A stretch of 64,000 bases of DNA, from positions 303,980-367,979 of the forward strand of contig BPCL01000001.1 in the NCBI GenBank assembly GCA_019653755.1, written 5' to 3'. Positions 32,159 through 40,961 of the stretch are shown here, in pieces. Origin of the DNA: Woeseia sp. (GTDB lineage: Bacteria > Pseudomonadota > Gammaproteobacteria > Steroidobacterales > UBA11654). A model generated the notes under the pieces. The model was not told the origin of the DNA. It made no database searches and worked only from the letters and a program-made list of their open reading frames with translations. A program made the position numbers and the translations under genes. Numbering within the stretch: position 1 is the first letter of the stretch; each line of letters opens with the position of its first letter.

Positions 32159-33163
32159 ATGTTTGCTTCTGTCTATAACTCACTAATATCTAGAAGAAAC
32201 CTCATAACATCATCAATATTAGGATATGGTCTATCAAAATCAATACCTTTAAAAGCAAGCGAAGGCACCACCGATAAACCAAATAATCTAGACTTTAGTT
32301 TACCTAAAGATAACTTATACGCCTTTGGTAAATTATGGGGCAGCTATTCAGACACCCCAACCTTTGGTGGTTATCAGGGTGTTCAATTTGCTAGGATTGG
32401 CACTAAACGTTTACTGCCTTTATTTGGGTATGTTGGGTTTGGCAATATGCAATCTCGACTTAATAATGACAACAGTATAAATATAAGGGGCACTGAAGCT
32501 GGTTATTTTACAGATCTTAAGAGTGGCGAGATTATAGACACTTGGGAAAACCCTTGGACCAATGAAACTGTGGAAGTCTTTCCTTTTATCAATAAGATGA
32601 TGAGAGGTCATCTAACAGAGTCAATGCCTAAATTTGTTATGGGTAACTCTTTAATCGATGAACCTACATTGATGAATGAAGCTGACGCTGATTTATCAAA
32701 TGACACTATCCCGTTCATACTGCCTTGGGAAAAAATTGGTGATCAATATCTTCTAACATGGGAATATTCGCATGAATACACAAACCCTGTAACAAAAGAA
32801 AAATGGCCAAAAGCACATACAAGCATGATAATTAATCCTTCAGAGCATTTTAGCTTTTACACACCGGTAAATGCTATGAATGACCGTTCTATTCCATCTT
32901 CACCATTTCACGCAGGGTTCATGAGAACATCGCCTTGGTGGCCCTGGATGAAAATGGGTTCTAATTTACCCGATGGTGCTTTATTTGGTCGTATGCATAG
33001 TTATCAAATAACAGGAACCATCGATGACATCCCTAGAGTTGTTCTCGATAGGATTGTTAAAGATCACCCAGACTTGCTTGAAAAACAGTCTGGATGGGGG
33101 CAAACAAATCCAAAAGGGACCTGGGAAGCGTATTCTGAAGAAGTGGAACCAGAAATACAATGA
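32159..33163 (+). CDS. DUF1838-family protein with Tat-like signal
   Basis: 334 residues. ISRRNLITSSILGYG at residues 10-24 is a twin-arginine export signal, so a folded periplasmic protein is likely. The remainder (LYAFGKLWGSYSDTPTFGGY, GMKMGSNLPDGALFGR-like segments, many Trp and Pro) matches what I recall of DUF1838. The function of the family is unknown. It overlaps the next lipoprotein gene by 4 bases (ATGA), suggesting a shared transcript. Confidence 0.65.
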   Translation: MFASVYNSLISRRNLITSSILGYGLSKSIPLKASEGTTDKPNNLDFSLPKDNLYAFGKLWGSYSDTPTFGGYQGVQFARIGTKRLLPLFGYVGFGNMQSRLNNDNSINIRGTEAGYFTDLKSGEIIDTWENPWTNETVEVFPFINKMMRGHLTESMPKFVMGNSLIDEPTLMNEADADLSNDTIPFILPWEKIGDQYLLTWEYSHEYTNPVTKEKWPKAHTSMIINPSEHFSFYTPVNAMNDRSIPSSPFHAGFMRTSPWWPWMKMGSNLPDGALFGRMHSYQITGTIDDIPRVVLDRIVKDHPDLLEKQSGWGQTNPKGTWEAYSEEVEPEIQ

Positions 33164-33761
33164 AGCTTAAAACATACAACTTATTAATATTGATATTAAT
33201 CTCAGGTTGCACCTCGCAATCCATAACAATTTCATCATTAATACCCTCTCCACTTGTTGATAAAAATCAGAATATTTCTGTAATTACGGTTTATGAGGAT
33301 GAAATTAAAAATTATCTTTTTGAGAGCACCCCTTTAGAAACGACTGATTTTACTTGGGAAATAGACTTTCAAGATGCTCAAAAGAAGATATTTAATACAA
33401 TATTTAATTCCTTTTTTTCAAATATTGCCGAACGAGAATCTTTTGATTCACTCATGAACAATGAAGCTGATATTGTTATGGCAGTCGATCTTGATAAGTT
33501 TGAGTATCTAACCCCTCAATTAGCATCAAATGACAAATTTTCTATTTGGGTTTTAAAAGTATAAGATAAGGCTCTATGATTCAAAAGTTAGCTCTTATTC
33601 AGAATTGGGATATTACAGGATACGGGGAACAAGCAACAGGGTCATTTGATGGTGATCAATCGATGGCTAATGCGATTAATATTGCCTTAAGAGATGTTGG
33701 TGCTAATCTTACTATACAACTAGAAAAAGAAAAAAATGAACTACTGGATCTAGTAAAATAA
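33160..33761 (+). CDS. lipoprotein of unknown function (frame breaks)
   Basis: Signal peptide with lipobox LISGCTSQ, so probably an envelope lipoprotein. N-terminal 130 residues read cleanly to NDKFSIWV. After breaks near 33555 and 33600 comes YKIRLYDSK and then WDITGYGEQATGSF with MANAINIALRDVGANL. This is a plausible single protein of about 200 residues. I do not recognise a named family. Confidence 0.6.
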
Positions 33762-33767
33762 ACGCCT

Positions 33768-34426
33768 ATGTCCATACGATTACCCATATTGATATTTTTT
33801 AGCCTACTGATAACGAGTTGCTCGACAACTCGAATAGATCAAGAAGTAAATGCTGCATATTCCTTTAAAAGGATGGAGAATCAATTGTTGTTCTCTCTGA
33901 TAGTTATCATACTGGGAACAAAACAGAAAATGATTTTATGGATTGCTTAAATCGATCGTTATCAAAAAAAAAAGGATCAATTTAATATCATCTCTACGAC
34001 CGAGTTTCAAAATATTTTCTACCCTTGGTTTGAACCAAGCACAGCACCTCAAAATATCGAAGATCTGCCAAAGGTCTTAGGTAAACAGATCATTAAAGAT
34101 AAATTAGACGAATTAGAAATAAAATACTTAGTTAAAGAAACCCTGGAGAAACTAAAACCAATGCAAGTTCTGGAGCTCTGTCATGTGCTGCAGGGCCAGG
34201 TGGTGGTGGATGCTTTGGTTTTGCGTGGTGGGATGACACCTCCTCATATGAAGCGTCTGTCTGGGATTTAAGTCAGGAAACATCTGTTGGAAACTTAAGT
34301 CCCTAATGTGTCAGGTACTTCAGTGATACCTCCCTATAGTTATCCCTATTCCCATTCTTGCTAGAACACAATCTAATGCTTGTGAAGGTTTAACTAAAGC
34401 AGATCGTAGGATTTTTCTCTCAATAA
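33768..34426 (+). CDS. putative lipoprotein with a Gly/Cys-rich motif (heavily broken)
   Basis: Signal peptide with lipobox LLITSCSTT. The frame breaks near 33870, 33970, 34135 and 34310. Piecewise it reads GESIVVLSDSYHTGNKTEND, FNIISTTEFQNIFYPWFEPS, then SGALSCAAGPGGGGCFGFAW, WDDTSSYEASVWDLSQETSV and IPILARTQSNACEGLTKA. End chosen at TAA 34424-34426, 2 bases before prc. About 220 residues. The cysteine pair around GPGGGG is distinctive, but I do not know the family. Exact start-to-end protein is uncertain. Confidence 0.5.
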
Positions 34427-34428
34427 TA

Positions 34429-36531
34429 ATGAATAAAATAATTAAACTACTTTTCACTTTTCTAATTGTAATTTCAACTCAAGTTGGCAGTCAGAACTCA
34501 GAGGTGTACCCCAGTGTCTTAGTTGAAAAGCCAGTCGATAATCATCTTTTAAAACTAGTGACAGCAATAAGTGAAAGAGCTCATATTAATCAAGAAAAAG
34601 TTAATAATGAATCATCCATAGAAATCCTCGAAACGTTTATTGAAACGCTAGATTCTTTAAAAGTTTATTTTCTTTAAAAACTGATATAAACTACTTTCAA
34701 AGATATAAATATAAAATCGATGAATCTCTTTAAATTTATGGTGATTTAGCTACAGTCTTTGATATTTTTGGTGTTTATCGGCTAAGAGTTCAGCAAAGAC
34801 TATCTTATTCCATTGACTTACTAGATAAGATTAATTCGTTTGATATTGAAGAAACCTATGAATTTAGATCAGAAAACAAAATTTGGCCCAAAACCACCAG
34901 TCAATTGAATGAGATTTGGAGAAAAAGAACTAAAAATGATCTTCTTTCACTGGTTCTTGCTGGACAAAACCATAGATAAAGCTAAAACCACACTGAAGAA
35001 AAGATACTCACGATATCTAAAACGAATTAATGAATATGAAGAAGAAGACGTAATAAATATCTTTTTGAACTCTTACATGGCTCATCTCGATCCTCATTCA
35101 AACTACTTAACACCTTCACAAGCAGAAGAGTACGAAATCCAGACTAGTCTTTCTTATGAAGGTATAGGCGCTAGACTTCAAAATAATGAAGATTTTATTG
35201 AAATAGTAAATCTTTAAATTCCTGGTGGGCCAGCTGATCAAAACGGGTCTTGAAACCATTAGATCGAATCATCGGTATTTATGATGAAAATTCAGACCTG
35301 CCGAAAGACATAATAGGATGGGATCTTAATGATGTGGTTAAATTAATTAGAGGACCAAAAGGCAGTATAATTAAACTTAGAATCCTACCCACTTCATCAG
35401 ATGCTGACTTTTAATCCTTATGATTTAACTTTAATTAGAGATAGCGTCACCTTAGAAGAACAAGCGGCTTCGAGTTATATAAAAACTATAGAATCTGGTG
35501 ATAACAAGTTTGAAATAGGATTTATAACAGTTCCAAGCTTCTATCAAGACTTTGCAGCAAGACGTCGTGGCGATGAATACTTCAAGAGCACTACTAATGA
35601 TGTTGATAATTTAGTCTCGGAACTTAAAGAAATTGGTATTGACGCACTAATTATCGATTTAAGAGGGAACTCAGGAGGTTTATTAGATGAAGCAGTTTCT
35701 CTAACGGGCTTATTCGTGAATGAAGGCCCTATTGTTCAACTTAAAGATATGGATAACAATCTAGAGGTAATTAATGACCCTTCCAATGGAGCAATCTATG
35801 ACGGACCACTAGCAGTCATGATTGATAGATATAGTGCCTCTGCATCAGAAATATTTGCTGGAGCAATTCAAGATTACCAAAGAGGGCTTGTAATTGGTCA
35901 AAAAAGCTTTGGTAAAGGATCTGTGCAGAACCTATACCCTCTAGACAGATACTCTAGATATCAATCAAAGAAAGGGTTCGGTCAATTAACTTTAACCATA
36001 GCAAAATACTATCGTATCACTGGTGAAGGCACACAAAATAGAGGAGTCGAACCAGATATTAGTCTTCCTTCATTTATTGATGCTGATATTATTGGCGAAG
36101 AAACTAAAAACAATCCACTTCCCTGGGATAAAATCGAAAGTCTAGACTTTAAAGCACACACAAACTTCCAACCCTATATATCTGACGTCGAAAAGAATTA
36201 TCAAATTAGGAAATCTGAAAATCGTGCCCTCGATGTCCTGATTGAAGATATCACTGAGTTCAGAAATATCTCACAAGTTAACTCAGTATCACTGAACATG
36301 GAGATAAGGAAGTCCGAACGCGATCGGAGGTCAGCAGCTAACAGCGAAAGACGAAAAGGTAAGCTAGAGCAGCTTGGCTTTGAAGATGATAAATCATTTG
36401 AAGATTTTAGTACTGAAACAATCTTAAATGAAGCCTATCTGATGGTTATTGATTTAATAGAATCCTATGATGAGGAATACACAGTCAGATCTTCTGAGGG
36501 CAGCTTAGTAATCTCTAAAAACCAAGATTAA
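34429..36531 (+). CDS. prc: C-terminal processing (tail-specific) protease Prc, several breaks
   Basis: Periplasmic serine protease (S41A family) that trims or degrades proteins from their C-termini. Signal peptide, then LETFIETLDSLKVYFL and YMAHLDPHSNYLTPSQAEEY. The PDZ domain includes IPGGPADQNG. Catalytic Ser is in DRYSASASEIFAGAIQDY and Lys in GQKSFGKGSVQNLYPL. Breaks lie near 34675, 34972, 35250 and 35400, and in-frame TAA codons at 34731-34733 and 35215-35217 are both preceded by CTT and followed by ATT. The last 376 residues are intact. About 700 residues if whole. Confidence 0.88.
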
Positions 36532-36533
36532 AA

Positions 36534-37914
36534 CTAATTCGATGGCCAGTTTTGGTGATGGATATCGATATGAAATGGGTGTTTATGGGTAATCTTATCG
36601 TGGTTATGCTCATGAGAGTGGTTGTTGTCATCTAAACTTCCCGTGTGCTGATGTTGATGATGATCATCGTGTTTATGAGTGTGTTGATGAGTCAGATTTG
36701 TGTGAGTATGAGTTAGGATGTTTTCTTCTTCTTCGTTCGGCCAAAATAAAACACTATAGATTAAGCAAATAGAGACTATACAAGCAAAAAAGACTGCAGT
36801 GTATGAAAACCCAAAAATATAAACCAGTTGACCAGCAGCAAGGTAACCTATCAGCCAGCAAAGATGAGATAAAGAAAACTGAGCAGAAAAGTATGCGGTC
36901 CTATCATTAGGGTTGGCTGACATATTAACTATTTTCCCTGCAGGTATTTGTGACAATGATAACCCTGCACCTATTAAAAACCAGTTGATTAATGCAGAAC
37001 TGAATGTGGGCTTCATATGACATAAGAAAAAGAGATATTGCTAACGTTAGAATTCCTATTTGTATAACGGTCTTATCATCGAACTTTTTTGCTATTACCG
37101 GATAGGCAAAGGCCATGAGCATTGATCCTAAACCTGAACAAGCAAAAAATAATGCTAATGTGGTATCTGGTAGCATCAGGTAATCTTTAACATAAATCAC
37201 GGTGTTTACTATGACCATAGAACTGCCAACCGCTATACCGATGTATAAAACTAAAAGTGATCTGAGTCTAGGTGTTTTAAAATAAGATATAACACCATAT
37301 GTAATTTCATCAATAAAATTACCACTCCTCTCAACAGGTTTCGGTTTAGGCAATAGAGTAATGATGATGATCAGTGCTGATATAACAAATGCAACCGAGT
37401 TGAAAACAAATAAACCACTATAAGTAAAGAATAAAAGACCAATTCCAGCTAATGTTGGGCTTAAGATATTTTCAAGATCGTAAGCTACTCTAGAATAAGC
37501 CAAGGCTTTTCCGTATTGCTCATCATTATTTAATATATCGGGAATAACAGCTTGAAAGACTGGCTTAAATCCTGCTGAAAACAGATTAAGAAGAAAAATT
37601 AATACATAGATATGCCATATTTCAGATACAAAGGGCATCAAAAGAACAATTATAGCTCTTAGAACATCCATTGAGATCAAAAAAACCTTTCTGGAAATCC
37701 GATGAACAATGCCACCGATTATCGGTGCAAAGAACACATAAGCAACCATTTTAAAAGCTAACGCAATGCCTAGGACAGTACCTGCTCTGCCTCCAGCCAT
37801 ATCGTAAGCTAAAAGTGAAAGAGCCACTGTTGATAAGCCCGTACCCACAAGAGCTATTATCTGAGCAGCAAATAATTTTGAGAAACTTGGGTTTGAAAGA
37901 GGATTATTTGTCAT
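36534..37914 (-). CDS. MFS transporter with histidine-rich C-terminal tail (one frame break)
   Basis: Major facilitator with about 12 helices; the first 300 residues read cleanly (LFAAQIIALVGTGLSTVALS, GGIVHRISRKVFLISMDVLR). The frame breaks near 37010. The last about 60 residues hold around 19 histidines (THQHTHKHDDHHQHQH and HSHEHNH). Such tails occur in nickel/cobalt or zinc exporters such as NreB-type MFS proteins, so metal efflux is inferred. Convergent with prc with only 2 bases between the stops. Overlaps the start of the next minus-strand unit by 11 bases. Confidence 0.75.
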
Positions 37915-38428
37915 TATTTATGTAGGTATAACCGGTTTGTTTAAGAAACTTTAGCCAGCGGTTTAAAAATTCAGATTTAATAAGCTTTATTTCACTGCTA
38001 ACAGGGTTAAGGAGTTTTGGCGATATTTGTGTGTCTTTTTTATCTTTTTTTATGATATGGGAAGATGCATCGTAAACTTCAAGAAGTTGAGCATCTAAAT
38101 AGATTTTCATTCTAAATATAAATGGGGTTTGATAAACATTGTCATTGCCCTCTAAAATGCCTTCTTCAATCCTCATAGAACAATGAAGCGTATATCGAGA
38201 TAGTGTTTCGACACACACATAAACCAATGGCATATTTTCTGAACTCTTAAGAGTAAAATTCACAGACCTATAACTGTCAATTGTTTTAGATTTTATTTCG
38301 GTTGGCTTGAGTATTAACTCATTAAAAATATCAAAACTTTCATGGTAAATGTGTTGTAATTTTTCAGCTACTACAAGCGGATTAATTGGTTTTTCATGAT
38401 TGATATTTTTACTGTATTTTATGATCAC
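37904..38428 (-). CDS. DUF1249 (YqiB-like) protein
   Basis: 174 residues, soluble. VETLSRYTLHCSMRIEEG, FIFRMKIYLDAQLLEVYDAS and the C-terminal FLNRWLKFLKQTGY line up with the YqiB pattern VE..RYT, R.YHDA...EV, FL..WL. The start codon is GTG. No function is known for the family. It overlaps the MFS gene start by 11 bases, so the two may be co-transcribed. Confidence 0.65.
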   Translation of the reverse strand: MIIKYSKNINHEKPINPLVVAEKLQHIYHESFDIFNELILKPTEIKSKTIDSYRSVNFTLKSSENMPLVYVCVETLSRYTLHCSMRIEEGILEGNDNVYQTPFIFRMKIYLDAQLLEVYDASSHIIKKDKKDTQISPKLLNPVSSEIKLIKSEFLNRWLKFLKQTGYTYINNDK

Positions 38429-38505
38429 ATCATTATCATAATTGCATATGTTTTATGAATCCATAATATAATCAATACACATATATTTAAAGGAGTAATA
38501 CAACC

Positions 38506-38877
38506 ATGACAATAGCCTTCAGCTGCATAATATTTTGTATGTTTATCCCTGCTTATTTGGCAGGTGTCTCAAAATCTTCAAAAGTAAAATACAACAACGA
38601 ATCACCCAGAGATCACATCTCAGAATTGAGCGGAAAAGCCAGGAATGCTCACTCTGCTGAACAGAATTGTTATGAATCATTCCCAGCATTTTTTGCTGCT
38701 GTTATCGCCGCACACTGGATGGGTAATGATCAGTTAACAATTGATATCCTTGCGATCATTTTCGTTCTCTCAAGGGTTTTGCACGCCACCTTTTATTTAA
38801 CTAATAAGGGCACCTTGAGGAGTGTCGCTTGGGTAGCTGGTTTCGCATCAACAATAGCATTGTTTTTTGCAGGATAA
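38506..38877 (+). CDS. MAPEG-family membrane protein
   Basis: 123 residues with four hydrophobic helices. The MAPEG (eicosanoid and glutathione metabolism) pattern is visible: NESPRDHISELSGKARNAHS, then AEQNCYESFPAFFAAVIAAH and VLSRVLHATFYLTNKGTLRS. AAAGGAG lies 11 bases before the ATG. Bacterial members are small membrane proteins with no firm role. Its stop abuts the orn stop (convergent, no gap). Confidence 0.85.
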   Translation: MTIAFSCIIFCMFIPAYLAGVSKSSKVKYNNESPRDHISELSGKARNAHSAEQNCYESFPAFFAAVIAAHWMGNDQLTIDILAIIFVLSRVLHATFYLTNKGTLRSVAWVAGFASTIALFFAG

Positions 38878-39429
38878 CTAACCGTCTGTTCTAAGAAAAT
38901 GAGATCGATAGTGTTTCAATTCATAAATTGAATCGTATATGTCGTCTCTAGCTAGGTGATTACTATTTTTAGAGAAAGATCTTGCCACATCAGGCGCCCA
39001 AAGTTGTGAGGCTATTTTTATAGATGTAACATCAAGATTGCGGTATTGGAAATGATCTTCAAGATCAGGCATTAATCTGGCTAAAAAACGCCTGTCTTGG
39101 CAAATACTATTACCGCACATAGGAGCTTCTTTTTTATTGGTTATCTTTTGAAGAAATTCTAAGGTATCTCTCTCAGCCTTTTCTATCGTAATCCTTGAAT
39201 CTCTTACTCGATCGAGAAGTCCTGATTTAGAATGTTGTCTCTTGTTCCAGTCATCCATTCCACTCAGAATCTCATCATCTTGATGAATCGCATAGTTAGG
39301 TCCTTCTGAGACAACATCAAGATTAGATTCAGTAACAACGGTTGCTATTTCTAGAATAGTATCATTGTCCGTATCTAGGCCAGTCATTTCTAGATCAATC
39401 CAAATTAAACGTTTTGCTGGTCTAGTCAT
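38878..39429 (-). CDS. orn: oligoribonuclease
   Basis: 3'-5' exoribonuclease that degrades di- and short oligoribonucleotides, including pGpG. The DEDDh exonuclease residues are visible in RLIWIDLEMTGLD, NSICQDRRFLARLMP and HLARDDIYDSI. ATG at 39429 (MTRPAKRLIW) is chosen; a 24-codon upstream extension is not family-like. About 183 residues, intact. Divergent from rsgA, 26 bases apart, as in E. coli. Confidence 0.96.
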   Translation of the reverse strand: MTRPAKRLIWIDLEMTGLDTDNDTILEIATVVTESNLDVVSEGPNYAIHQDDEILSGMDDWNKRQHSKSGLLDRVRDSRITIEKAERDTLEFLQKITNKKEAPMCGNSICQDRRFLARLMPDLEDHFQYRNLDVTSIKIASQLWAPDVARSFSKNSNHLARDDIYDSIYELKHYRSHFLRTDG

Positions 39430-39455
39430 ATTAAGTGATTCTAACAGAGTTATAA

Positions 39456-40352
39456 TTGTATAATCACAAAAGTTTGATAAAACAATACGACAAAAAAGCA
39501 CTGGTAACAGAACTGCATGGCAATAGAGGCATGCTATGGAATAGTCATTCTGGTTTTCAATCTTTTCTAAAACGAAAACAAGATAATGTTGTCATTGGGG
39601 ATTTTGTTAGATACGAAGCCTTAGATGAAACATCGGTTCTAATAAATGAAATTGAACCCCCTATGAACCAAGTCGAAAGACTTAATAAAAAAGGCTCGAA
39701 GACCAATCTCGTTAATAATGTTACGCAGATTCTTTTAGTAATTGCACCAGAACCAAAACCGAACTACTTACTAATTGATAAATTTATTCTTATATCGGAA
39801 TTAATAGAATGCAAACTGGTTGTTGTTGTTAATAAATCAGATATAAAAAAAGACCATATTGATCAAGAATTAATTGAATATTCAAAACTGGGATATCAAC
39901 TAATTGATATATCGGCTAAATATGAAACCAATATCTTAGAATTTAAAAACCTCCTTAATAATCATAGTTCTTTACTTGTAGGACAATCAGGGGTTGGGAA
40001 ATCAACGATTACCAATCTCTTATTGAATTCGGATAATATAAAGACCCGAGCATTATCCAAAAAATCAAAGCAAGGCAAACACACTACAACAACAACTAAA
40101 ATACATTTATTAGACGATGATAGCTTTCTCATCGACACACCGGGTATAGAAAACCTGCACCCAAACATCACTGATATAGCTGATATTAAAAAAGGTTTTA
40201 TTGAGATCAACTCACATGATCTTAAATGCAAATATAGAGATTGTTCGCATTTAAATGAACCCTCATGTGTTATTAAAGATATGGTAGAGACCGATAGAAT
40301 CTCTAGGCAGCGTTACGATAACTATAAAAAGTTGCTATCAACTTACTTATAA
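39456..40352 (+). CDS. rsgA: ribosome small subunit-dependent GTPase RsgA
   Basis: Late 30S-maturation GTPase. Circularly permuted GTPase motifs appear in order G4 VVNKSDIKK, G1 LLVGQSGVGKSTITNLL, G3 LIDTPGIENL, followed by the zinc knuckle CKYRDCSHLNEPSC. The N-terminal OB-fold includes DNVVIGDFVRYEALDE. The start appears to be TTG at 39456, with no better ATG before residue 26. 298 residues. Stop is 3 bases from the recR stop (convergent). Confidence 0.94.
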   Translation: MYNHKSLIKQYDKKALVTELHGNRGMLWNSHSGFQSFLKRKQDNVVIGDFVRYEALDETSVLINEIEPPMNQVERLNKKGSKTNLVNNVTQILLVIAPEPKPNYLLIDKFILISELIECKLVVVVNKSDIKKDHIDQELIEYSKLGYQLIDISAKYETNILEFKNLLNNHSSLLVGQSGVGKSTITNLLLNSDNIKTRALSKKSKQGKHTTTTTKIHLLDDDSFLIDTPGIENLHPNITDIADIKKGFIEINSHDLKCKYRDCSHLNEPSCVIKDMVETDRISRQRYDNYKKLLSTYL

Positions 40353-40355
40353 AAT

Positions 40356-40961
40356 TCAATTCCCAATTAAATTTCTATTATTTATTGCCTGAATCAATGT
40401 ATTGGAGTCAACATATTCAAGTTCCCCTCCCATAGGAACTCCATAAGCAATTCGAGACGCTTTAACATCAAGATCCTCAGCAATTGATCCGATATAATTC
40501 GCTGTTGCTTCTCCCTCGATTGTTGGGCTATTAGCTAAAATAATTTCCTTGATACTTTTGTCCTTTAATAATTTGGCCATATCGTCTATTTTTAGTTCAT
40601 CTGGGCCTATGCCATCAAGAGGTGAAAGTCTTCCCATCAAGACAAAATAAAGACCGTTATATTGCATAGTGTTCTCTATTGCAATTAGGTCAGCAGGTGA
40701 TTCAACTATACAAAGAATATGTTTATCTCTATCGCTGTTTATACAAATACTGCAAAGATCATCTTCTGTGTACATTCTGCACTCTTGGCATTCATTAATA
40801 GATTCAAAGGACTTTTGTATTGAGTCAGCTAAAAATAGAGCCTTATTTTCATTCTCTTTTAATAAATGAAACACTATTCGTTGGGCGCTTTTTATACCTA
40901 TGCCGGGAAGCTGTTTGAACGCATCAATTAAGTCTTGAAGTGCAGGACTAAAAGATTTCAT
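40356..40961 (-). CDS. recR: recombination protein RecR
   Basis: Helps RecA load at gaps in the RecFOR pathway. 201 residues, intact. Helix-hairpin-helix LPGIGIKSAQRIVFHLL, then the four-Cys zinc finger CQECRMYTEDDLCSIC, and a TOPRIM domain (ILCIVESPADLIAIE, GGELEYVDSNTL). It overlaps dnaX by 1 base, without the ybaB gene usually found between them. Confidence 0.96.
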   Translation of the reverse strand: MKSFSPALQDLIDAFKQLPGIGIKSAQRIVFHLLKENENKALFLADSIQKSFESINECQECRMYTEDDLCSICINSDRDKHILCIVESPADLIAIENTMQYNGLYFVLMGRLSPLDGIGPDELKIDDMAKLLKDKSIKEIILANSPTIEGEATANYIGSIAEDLDVKASRIAYGVPMGGELEYVDSNTLIQAINNRNLIGN

